Of a stretch of 64,000 bases of DNA, positions 19,737 to 64,000 are shown piece by piece. The DNA is from Amoebidium appalachense (taxonomy: Eukaryota; Ichthyosporea), in NCBI GenBank assembly GCA_963693365.1, contig CAVNZM010000001.1, positions 10,230,001-10,294,000 of the forward strand, given 5' to 3'. The notes under the pieces were generated by a model. The model saw nothing but the letters and a program-made list of their open reading frames with translations, made no database searches and was not told where the DNA came from. A program made the translations under genes and the position numbers. Position 1 is the stretch's first letter, and every line of letters begins with the position of its first letter.

Positions 19737-22700
19737 TGTTGTTTTGTACGGATCTAAGGGAGCAGAGTGCACAGAAGTGCCATTAAAACATGACCAACAC
19801 AATAAAGAGAGGGCAATCGGAGTTGTTCACGACACTTGAAAGATTTCAATAACAACTAACTTTTATTGTGCTCTCGGGCCTTTTTGTACTTGCCATTTAT
19901 CTCTTATTTCAACTAAACGAAGAGAACCAATCGGTTTCTTCAGATGATAGAAAAATACATTCCAACAGAGCATACGCATTCCAACTTCCGACATAACTGA
20001 AGCTTAGAAACTCATACTTAAATAACTTAAGTAAATTATACAACTTGTCACTATTAATACACATTTATATTTATACTCGTCTCTATAAAGAAACTCATCT
20101 AAATACATATACTTCCTAATAGTCGACACTCTCAAAGTGAAGACACATCATGATAAAACGAATTCCAAACATATCTAATGTGTCCAATCATAACACATAT
20201 ATTAACCACTTTAACTCCACCCAATAGGCGCTTGGAACGAAAGTGTTCCGAGAGTTTGACCAATCGAGATCGGCCAATTTTATCGGCAAATTCCACGGAT
20301 AAAAGCAGGATAAGCCGCGTCGGGTAGTTCACCGACAACATGTCAACAGTTGTTGATGTTAGCGACGCGCTAGAGGCGCTAGCAGGCTTATAACCAAAGC
20401 GAGGTCAGTTTCGCTAAATGATCTGAAAAGTGCGGTAAATCCCGGGAAAAACGGCACGAAATAGGATGAACACAAGGGTGCTCGTGGGATAAGGTGCTTT
20501 TTTGCACAAAAAGCAATGAGCAACATGTGTTATCAGTGATAAGGGTACCTCAAAAGATGCCAAAATTACAGGAATCATCATATGATAGCTACAGCCTACA
20601 TGCATCTTTACGTGCATCTTTACTTCATCCAAGTGGATCCAACATCAATCCTTATGCCCAAGGCATGCAAGGCCCAAAACGGGGGTTTTTCACTTTTACA
20701 AGACGAATTTACGACTATGCCCCAAAGACAGACAGAATGCTAGCCTAGCCTTGGCCATGGACGCTGCTGTGCTTGCGATTTTCGGTGAGGGCATGTGGAA
20801 GGCCGGCTGTGTTGGAGCCTAACGATTGGTCATATATCTTGTGCTGATAGCATTGCTGTACACAACGCTAAATTACTTCTATATATCAGGCTTCTACGTG
20901 CGGATAAGTAGAAAAAAATTATAAAAACATGTCTGTAAAAACAGATTATATTTCTGTACACGTATTAGTCGAACCTTTTTGTGTGTTCCTTCGTTTACGA
21001 AGCTCTTGTGTCGGGTCTGGTGTCAGTTCTTAGAGCCATTCGTTAAATATCATGTCTTACTGGATCCGAAAAGCTTGCAGCATACAGTGCAGCGTTATAA
21101 AGCTCGAGCTGTGCACTGGCGTGTGGTTGTCGTAATCCGATCCACGCATAAGGTGAATGCCTAAAACACAAAGGTAAACAGTGAAAAAGAAAACAAAATC
21201 TATAAACAGCACAAGTAATAATAAACAAACACAATCATTACGATCTTCTTGCTAAATATAGTGCTTTTGCCAGCCTGTCTGCAATGTCGCGAATGATCAG
21301 ATCGTCTTGGGCAACGTTCTACATCTTGTGGTGGGATATGGAATGAACTATCTCGACATGTACGGGCCACGCACTATATTATGATCTGATAAACTTACGA
21401 AAACTGAAACAACAACAGAAAAAAAAAAGGAAAAAAAAAACAGGAAAGAGAAAAGAAAAACGAAAAAGGAGAATGAAGCACCCTGTAAACCAGTAGACAT
21501 GATACAAATGTAGACATATGCATGTCGTTTGCTTGATCACGCGATGGCAAATTGTGACTTCAGCATGCGCAAAGTTTGTCCTCTTTCCTTGCGTCCAATC
21601 AGCAGATAGATTCGCACAAGTCACTCAAGATTTTGCGGACTAATCAGAGAGTCTGCTCGCTCGCACGTTGCTTTGAACCCAACGTGGAAGCACACACGAT
21701 AAGGCATTCCGAAAAACCAAACTATGTTTACCGATCGTCTTTATATAGAGAAACCAACCCATAGAAAAATAACAAAAACACGTACAAAGCACTTCTAGAA
21801 CCAAAACTTATCAATATTTATGGGCAATATATTTATAATATCAACTTTTCCAGTGGCTAACTGCCCGTTTTCGCGCCATAAGCACACCTCGAAATTACAT
21901 ATAGGCCGCGGTGGAGTCAAAGTGGTTAATAGACAGGAATGCACATCACGATCTATAGATGTACTCACTCGCGTCTATTGGTGAGTCACCCTATTTTAAA
22001 CTACAACTAAACTACTTTGAACTAAAACAAAGACAACGAATATAGCTAGCCAATCATGCTACTTCTCAGATAAACAGAGGAGAGCAAACACAGATAAAAT
22101 ACAATAAGTCCTATCAGGTTGGCAAGGGAGCCAGGTGTGCACAGATCTAAAGATATCTGTGCACACAGAAACAAGGGACTTATCATCTTATCTCAAAAAG
22201 AAGAGAACCAATCGGTTCTATCAGATGATAGAAAAATACATTCCAACAGAGCATACACTGTGGCACATTCCAACTCCCGACATAACTGAAGCTTAGAAAC
22301 TCTTACTTAAGTAACTTAAGTAATTATACAACTTGTCACTATCATTAGTAATACACATATATATATTTATACTCGTCTCTATAAAGAAACTCATCTAAAT
22401 ACATATATTTCCTAATAGTCGACACTCTCAAAGTGAAGACACATTACGATAAACCGAATTCCAAACATATCTTTTGTGTCCAATCATAACACGTATATTA
22501 ATAGACAGGAATGCACATCACGATCTATATATGTACTCACTCACGTTTATTGGTGAGTCATCTTATTGTGAACTAAAACTAAACTACTTTGAACTAAAAC
22601 AAAGACAACGAATATAGCTAGCCAACTTACGCTACTTCTCAGATAAACAGAGGAGAGCAAACACAGATAAAATACAAAAAGTTCTATCAGGCAAGAGAGC

Positions 22701-22780
22701 CAGGTGTGCACAGATCTACAGATATCTGTGCACACAGAAACAAGGGAGAGAGAGACATACGGGGGGGGGGGGGGGGGGGG

Positions 22781-22833
<53 letters not shown>

Positions 22834-22935
22834 GGGGAGAGCACAAAGAAGGAGAGCAGACACGAATACAAACAAGGCTAAGACACATACATACTTCAAG
22901 ACTCTTGCTGTCCTACGTAGTGACGTATTCCAACA
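19737..22935 (-). repeat. copia 5' LTR with internal duplication and insertion
   Basis: The minus-strand LTR runs from TGTTGGAATACG (22935) to CAACA (19737). Compared with the complete solo copy at 24610-25620, a segment of about 565 bp is present twice (roughly 19890-22172 without the inserted element, and 22173-22745). The copy nearer gag is interrupted by the TTAA element at 20206-21925. A (GA)n tract and a G-run at 22761-22822 match the (CT)n and C-run of the solo copy. Confidence 0.8.
20206..21925. mobile_element. TTAA-flanked non-autonomous DNA element (1720 bp)
   Basis: It is bounded by TTAA at 20202-20205 and 21926-21929. The intact LTR copies have one TTAA at this point. Terminal inverted repeats are CCACTTTAACTCCACC at the left and its complement with one mismatch at the right (15 of 16). 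No transposase frame is visible. The TTAA target suggests a piggyBac-type element. Its termini differ from those of the element at 247-849, so these are two families. Confidence 0.8.
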
Positions 22936-24133
22936 CCACCTCCCCTTGATCCGAGATACCCGTGCACACGACATATCCCTCCTTGAGTTCGCACAGAAAT
23001 TTTTGCACAAGTTCTATCCTGTCGGCGATTATCTGCGCCATGTACGAGTCGTCCTCGTTCACAAACCCATCGGCATTTCTCACTGAATCCGCCCCAAGAC
23101 TCGCGTAGTCGTTGTAGTGCCTGTACACGATGCCCATGCATTCATCGTCCGTACGGTACTTCCTTCCGGGAAGTTTGGTTACCAAATGTCTGTTGGCAAA
23201 GAGCATAATCGGCGAAGTAACAGTGTGTAGGCACGTCAATGGCGACTGTAGTTTCTTCTTCAAGTTGTCGCCGGCAAGTACACCCCGGAGATCCTCGTGA
23301 AGATATTCCTTTCGTTTTCCCTCCGGTACCGCGTGCGCAACGTAGCTCGCAATTGCCGTCATGATCCGTGCCATGTACTGGTGTTCCACGGGTCCCGTTG
23401 GCGCGGTGCGGCAGTTGGTAATCATCCCCCCAAAGACCTTACGCTTGTCGCGAAGCAAATATTTTGTCTGGAACATGGCCGAACCGATCTTGCACGTGTT
23501 TGGCCTCCAATGCCCTCCCATAAAATTTGGCTGATTTGTCAGGCGTTACTGCTTGCTGGTGCGGGGGAGTTGCCGGGTTCGGGTTCGTCTGCGACCTCTG
23601 CGACTTCATCCTGCACATATGCATATGTGGTATCAATTATTTAAGTCAGTCTGAGGTAGCCTAGTTCCGAATAGTTTATGTTCTTTGATAATTTGTGTTC
23701 TTTGTCACACACAGTGTTTAAAAACAGCTACTCGGCCCACAGAGACTGTGCGTTTGTGCGTGCCTGCCTGTCTGCATGTGCGCCTGCTCAGTAGCATGCC
23801 TGCATAGGTATGTGTGGGGCATGTGTAATGGTGTATTCGTGTGCATCATGGGTGTGTGCGTGTCTGCTGGGACAGTGCCTACCAGTTCTACATATGTGAG
23901 TGTGTGCATGCAACGGATGAGGGTATATGTGCCAGTGCTTAATAGAAAGTCACCGGTTAATGTGTGCGTACTGTGCTAAATCGACGTGTGGGTGGTGTGT
24001 GCTTGGGGTGCACACATGTACCATAAAACAAAAACTGTCAGTGGTGCAAGGCTAAAGTCCGGGTGCAATGTTATGGTATACCCAATGTATTCTATCATAC
24101 TATATGACATGCTATTCAACGAATGCTTGTGTG

Positions 24134-25620
<1,487 letters not shown>

Positions 25621-25659
<39 letters not shown>
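25621..25659. repeat. (GT)n continuing after the solo LTR
   Basis: The TG array interrupted by the LTR continues here for about 40 bp. Confidence 0.8.
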
Positions 25660-25662
<3 letters not shown>

Positions 25663-27419
25663 CATTGTGCGTGTGGTGTGCGAGTGTGCATGTGCCATGT
25701 GTGAGTGTGCGAATGTGCATGTGTGTACCGTGACGTGTGTGCATGCATGGGTGTGTGCGTGATTACGTGCAACGTGCGATCGCACGCGTGTATGTATGTG
25801 TGTAGGTGCTGCCTGTGGCTGTGTGAGTGTGGGTTTAACAACAGTACCACAGCCTCGGAAATCTCAAAGTGTATCAGTATGTTACACACAGTATAACCTC
25901 TGTCCCAGTCCGTGTGACACCTTTCATAGCACTACAACATTTCATATAGAAATAAAACCACCGCCGCAAACAGAATCATACCTCTGCGTGTTCTTCGGAG
26001 GCCTGCAGCACATGCGCCATGGGAAACGAGGGCTTTACACGCTTGATGTTGCGGCTGTCCTGGGCCCCTACAAGCCGTGCGATAGTCTGCCAGTGGTCCC
26101 GCTTGGGGGGACTTGCTTCAGTGTCGTTGGGCTCCGGTTGAGTCAGAACGTCAGACATGGCACCAATATAGTAGTAACCTCATATTAGCTCACAGGGGTA
26201 GGCTAAGTATTAATATATTATTTTTCCGAATTTAAGATATTAGTGCTAGAAGTTCGGATATATCAAGACTCGATGACAGCTAACTAACTATTAACCCCCG
26301 GTACATATTGATATTTGAGAATCAGATATTTTTTTCCTAAAAAAAAAGCGATTAAAAAACAATAAAAAAAGTAGGCATATCCCTCGCTGGCTAGGCCAAT
26401 ATTCACGTAACCTAAATTTCGGCCTACCCCTGTAGTGTCCATGCAACTCGAATGAAGCTACACAAGTACATTACCAGTGTTTTGATCGTCGGACAGTATC
26501 CAACTATGATAAGCTATCACGGTACATGCACAACACCATGCGAGCACAACAAACAACAAAATCGGACATGTTATCCAACTAAGATAAGTTATGTGCAGGC
26601 ACAATGCCATACATGCACAACCGTTCCCATTACATGCTACGACAAAATAAAATATTCAATCATATTCCAAGTTCTATGTATGAGCGCATGGGAGTGCATT
26701 ACATACCTGGCGAGTGCTCCGAGTCATTTCGCTCACTGCAGCTGTTGTGTTTACCGCGGCTGCAGCTGCACGACCTGAAGCCCACCGGACAGGTAAACTC
26801 GGGGCTGCGTGCACACCATTCACACCAGCGTTAGCGGGCATGATGCTCTCGTATTCTGGTGGCATGTTGATGCCTTCACGCGTGCAGGAATGAGTGGCGG
26901 CACCATCCCCAGTATCCAGGATTGCCAACAGCACGGAAGGAGGTTCCTGTCGTGCGATGGCGTTTCTCAGCAAAACCATTTTGTCGCTCAGACTAGCAGA
27001 TGTTTCTTCAACAGTGTAGTGATCTCTCAGCTGTGCGGACTGTTCGAGTTTTTTTTTCTAGTTCCTTTACTTTCACTGTCAGCTCATTATTATCTTCTTC
27101 CAATCCGTTCATTTTCTTTAGATCTACTTTCCTCGTTTTTCTGGTCGTGTATGTTCGTCAGCCGGGTCAATTCATTATCCATTTCCTCCAGCTCTCTTTC
27201 TCTCGCATCTAGTTCTTGCTCTCTCACCTGCACATTCTGCTCTCGAACTCTCAATTCTTTCTGTTTCTTTTCCCTCTCTTTTTCTTCCTCCTTGTTTTTT
27301 GCTTCTATCTGCTCCACCCTTTTCTTCACCCCTGCAGTGTAAGCTGCGGTTAGTTCTTGCAACAAACTGCTTGCCATGTCTGCAATCGTGGTTTTTGCAT
27401 TATGCTCACTCTGCGCCAT

Positions 27420-27598
27420 TTTGCAGTTTTATAAAACTATAGCTACTGCATGAGAGACCTGTCAACGCAGCAACAACATACTAATCTTTTAGAGGCGTAG
27501 AGCGAATACATACAGCCAGCCCCTAACACGTACTGACATGTTGCCGCACGTGCGACATTATACATCTACTTGAGGCGGCTTGAGGTGTCCCTTTTTGC

Positions 27599-27634
<36 letters not shown>

Positions 27635-27969
27635 TGACACCGCCTCAGTAGGTGGTAGAGCCAGCCCCAACAAGGACAACACTGTAAGCATACATGCACT
27701 GGCCTGGGTGAGCCGCGAGCGCTGTTCAGTTGCCCAAAAAGGCAACAACCACCGGCGTTTAGCCTCGACCGAAGGTGATTCGAACTGTGTACATATGTGG
27801 TTGTTCCGTACCTGTCGCCGTGTTCACTAAACAGAATAAAATATTAGTCAACACACACAGTGGGTGCTTAATATATTATTCAGGGTGAACCTTCCATGGC
27901 ATCTAATTTACATTAATCTCGTTCGACCCATCTATCATAGTTCCGACACAAATCCACGCCATATATACG

Positions 27970-28026
<57 letters not shown>

Positions 28027-28439
28027 CTACTTTTTTTATTGTTTTATTATTATTATTATATATATATACATACACCATACGCGTTAACACCTAGCTAGAT
28101 CTTCAAAGGAGACATACCGTACCAAGAGGGCAACATTCTGTGTGCAAATACCAAAATCGATTGCACACGTCTCTCAGGCATGTGATCAAATGCATGTTTC
28201 ACATACTAAAGTGGCAGCTTATAACTCGCCATACATGCTTAATATGGTAACTAAGTCATATTTGGAAAACACTTCCCATAATTGCAACTACTTGATTTGG
28301 ATGCCCTCCCTTAAATGACAACTATCCGCCGTGCATGACGAACTATTTTCTTATACATGACTCCTACTTACTATACATGGCAACCACTTGCTATATTAAT
28401 ACTTGCCAAATATGGCAAATACCTTGCTAAATCAGGCAG
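27420..28439. other. Intergenic region with A-run and (AT)n
   Basis: It holds an A-run (27600-27632), (AT)n at 27962-28022 and (TTA)n close by. The stretch at 27634-27795 has tRNA-like boxes but does not fold as a tRNA. No exon was found. Confidence 0.5.
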
Positions 28440-32033
<3,594 letters not shown>

Positions 32034-33000
32034 TTTCGTTTTTTAGCAACGCAGAAGACACTGAGTTTGAACTGAGACAGTCTGAGTACATACACAACCG
32101 AGCGTTCGTTTATATAAGTACACACAGCCAATATGAGATGCTAACGCAAGGATATAGATTGGACAAAAATTGAATATATTGGTGTTTGGATTGGTCGTTA
32201 AAACTTTACCCACGCACTATTAGCGAAATATCATGAGCAAAACCTATTACTACACCGTTTCTTTCTAGATCTGAGATCTTAGATTTGTTGACCACCAATC
32301 GATAGGAAGATAAATAACCAAATATGTCTACTAATGTTAAAATTTCAAAATGCCAAGATCTTGCAACTTGAACCTGCAAGTTGCAGTTTGAAGTTAGCCA
32401 AGCTGGTTTTAAACAACAACAAGAAAAACAGGAGGATGCCAAACTGTGTTGGCTTTAACAAACGCCTAACCGGCTTGAAACTAATGCACAAAACCCCAGG
32501 ATTCCAGCTGTATGCCATGTAAGTTCAGGTTGTAGGAGGATTTCAAGGTGATGGACGGATGTCAAAATCGTCACGCGTCGGGGCCGGCCACGGGTACCGG
32601 TCCAGCCGCGGGCTACAATATTTCTACTTTTTTTTATTGTTTTACAAAAACTTTTTTTTGTATTCCTATTTTTTTATTGTTTATATATATGTGACAGATA
32701 CTGCCAGTCTGCCAGTGCATGCAAAGGGAAGAATATTCCCACTTTTTTTTATTGTTTTATTGGATGTTATTAGTACTTTCGATGCTCTAGGGTAACTGAT
32801 AGCCACACTGTTTTCGTGTCGGTGTGTTTCCGGACACGCGCGCGTGTGTGTGTGCGTGCGCCTGTGTGTGCGCTGCGCGCATGCCACAGCGCTCGACAGG
32901 AAGTTCAACGGTCTGTACACACGCGTGCACGTACGGGCTTCTTGGCTGGTGCTCCCCTATCTGTTTTGTGGATTAGTGATGAAATCGAGACGGGGGAGAA

Positions 33001-33062
<62 letters not shown>

Positions 33063-33832
33063 GGGGAGAGGAGGGGATTTGGGGGGGTAGCACACGCGTG
33101 TAACACTACACAAGAGCAAAAAGCAGAGGGCAGCAATTCGGAAGCTAGGATCATGGAAAAATGAGATGGAAAGGAGATCCATCAAGACGCGATGTGCAGT
33201 GCAGTGCACGTGTGCACATTATGAATACGCTTTTGCGCGGTCTGAGATATAAACGGAGGATGTCATAAAAGTGTGGAAATAAACTATTACGCTAAGGGTG
33301 AAGACAACAGGGGCACCAAAGCCCAACAGCTGTGTTACTTTATAAACTGCTAAAGGACTCCAAAATGCTTTCCCTAACGAGTATTTGCGTAAAATCAACA
33401 TTGAGTGTTTTCATTGGATTATTATTCCCGCTCTCATTATGTCGGAGTTGCATGATTGGTCATGTCATCAAAACGCCTGGGCTAGCAGCCGTTGAAAACA
33501 TGAAAACTTCATGTTGGGCTCATGCGACATGCGTTCCCGAGACAGTCCGACTTCTTTTCGCTGTGTACCTACCTATTGCCGGATTGCAAGACTGCTCAGC
33601 GAGTTCTGCCTTGCTATTTTTGAATTAATTGTGTCGTTCTTTTCAAAAAAAAAAATTGTCAACATCTTTTACGATCCATCATAGATCATGACATGCTGCT
33701 ATTTCAACGGCACAGTCATTTGAACCGACACAGGTCTTTTGGTCATTTGTACAACGAAAACAATTTTGGTTTGTTTTTATATTTTCCCATATTGCTATGG
33801 CCTAAGTGAATTATTCCCCTGCGCCCGCAAAG
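32034..33832. other. Divergent intergenic region
   Basis: About 1.8 kb separates two divergent starts. It contains a repeated T-rich motif ending TTTATTGTTTTA (three copies near 32625, 32665 and 32740, and another near 28025), a G-run of about 60 bases (33001-33060) and otherwise unique sequence. It probably holds both promoters. I see no TATA box or other element that I could defend. Confidence 0.45.
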
Positions 33833-63217
<29,385 letters not shown>

Positions 63218-64000
63218 GTACGTGCCTGTCACCCCCCCCCCCCCCCTCCCCCGCCGCCCCCGCTCCCCCCGGGAAAACCAAGGCAGCATCCCACAATACA
63301 TCTATCTTATCATATCATCCCCTTCTACCCACCTCGCCACATTCATTCTACTGTTCCCCTTTTTCCCCCCCCTCCCCCCACGCGCAGGCGGGTATGCTCC
63401 GGGAGAAGGGGAGGGGGGGGGGGAGGGGGGAGGGGGGGGGGGGGGGGGGGGGGGGGCAATGGCATTCAGCACTTTCCCATTTGCTTTTGGGCGTAGGTGT
63501 ACCTTTTATTCGACTGATATAATAGTAAATCGACGAACATTTGTATTTCGGAGAAGAGAACATTGTGGACTTGAATTGGGGGAGGAATGTGCTGTTTATT
63601 AATGACATGTAGGTGAGCTGTGATGAGTTGTCGGCACCAAGGCCAACAGTACTTCCACCCAACAAGATATACATGTAAAAAATCGGTTTTACACTTACAT
63701 CGTACAGATTTTAATTGAGATTTGTTGTGGGCAAAGTCGAAATGTAACAGTCATTGGGTAATGTGAGATATTACCTCTTGTTCTGTTGGAGAAAGCTTGT
63801 TTTCAAAGTACCCGTGATCTTAATTTTAGTCACCCCGCTCTGTTCTAACCGATATGGGGTAATCAGAGAGGGGCTGGAGGGTTCAACCCCGACCTATGGT
63901 TCGAACCCTGCCAGGTTTGGGAGGTGCGCGGTGCGGACCTAACAGTCAGCCCAAACCACACAGGTGAGAGCAAGCATGCACGTGACACATGTGCACACAC
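63218..64000 (+). other. Intron 34 of the ligase gene, to the window edge
   Basis: The donor GTACGTG is followed by C-runs, a G-run (63414-63456) and unique sequence. The expected ligase C-terminal sequence, including motif VI, is not present in any frame. Paired TTCGAACC and TTCAACCCC stretches near 63880-63910 resemble tRNA T-arms but have no matching acceptor or D-arm. Confidence 0.55.

Larger units (their letters stand above)
14200..22935 (-). mobile_element. Ty1/copia retrotransposon, decayed, 3' LTR missing
   Basis: On the minus strand the order is 5' LTR (22935 to 19737), primer site (19736 to 19724), gag from ATG 19618, protease, integrase, reverse transcriptase and RNase H, with the last stop at 14202-14200. 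Integrase before RT defines Ty1/copia. The polyprotein needs about seven frame changes (near 19472, 19040, 18240, 16370, 15185 and 14315, plus a solo LTR inserted at 16840-17775), so the copy is dead. Several shifts sit in short G or C runs. The 5' LTR starts with TGTTGGAATA exactly where copy B of the coiled-coil gene breaks off, so the element inserted in that gene. The right-hand flank is GGTGG on the minus strand. Its partner cannot be checked because the 3' LTR is absent. Confidence 0.9.

Noticed and set aside
27634-27800. tRNA-like boxes
   Set aside because: A T-arm-like stretch is present on one strand but no acceptor stem or D-arm pairs with it.
33332-33628. 98-codon plus-strand frame between the divergent genes
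   Set aside because: No homology that I can see, no start context, and no partner exon; probably chance.
63860-63925. TTCGAACCCTG and TTCAACCCC, possible tRNA or SINE B boxes
   Set aside because: No clover-leaf can be drawn and no A box lies at the right distance.

Overview
The window is eukaryotic nuclear DNA. Its genes are split by spliceosomal introns (GT..AG, one probable GC..AG), coding density is low, and introns and spacers are full of C or G homopolymers (up to about 70 bases) and (CA)n/(TG)n arrays. A p50RhoGAP-type RhoGAP, a Ty1/copia element with a Drosophila-copia-like primer site and a plant LIG6-like repair protein do not point to one clade. A unicellular holozoan or another free-living protist is my guess, held with low confidence.

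Layout. 247-849: a TTAA-flanked MITE. 1815-7373 (+): last seven exons of a RhoGAP gene. 9222-12320 (+): copy A of an unrecognised three-exon coiled-coil family. 14200-22935 (-): a decayed copia element with seven or so frameshifts. It carries a 936-bp solo LTR in its integrase, and its 5' LTR holds an internal tandem duplication and a 1.7-kb TTAA element. 22936-27419 (-): copy B of the coiled-coil family, cut off by the copia LTR and carrying a solo LTR in an intron. 28440-32033 (-): a complete five-exon gene for a 147-residue protein I do not recognise. 33833-63217 (+): a 34-exon gene that runs off the window.

The large gene is the main result. Exon phases close from the first exon to the last (1313 codons so far, with one donor unresolved). 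They join an SNM1/PSO2-type metallo-beta-lactamase/beta-CASP nuclease, an acidic linker, a UBZ4 zinc finger, a UBA/CUE-like helical motif, a PIP box and an ATP-dependent DNA ligase. The order nuclease then ligase is that of plant DNA ligase VI. The ubiquitin- and PCNA-binding parts between them suggest a protein that trims and seals DNA ends at ubiquitin-marked replication or repair sites; that role is inferred.

Two patterns run across genes. Many introns begin with a poly-C tract or (TG)n right after the 5' splice site and end with (CA)nCAG at the 3' splice site. Introns of the large gene also hold partial duplicates of its own exons, with their splice sites. Long homopolymers are prone to assembly error, so single-base frame calls next to them should be read with care.
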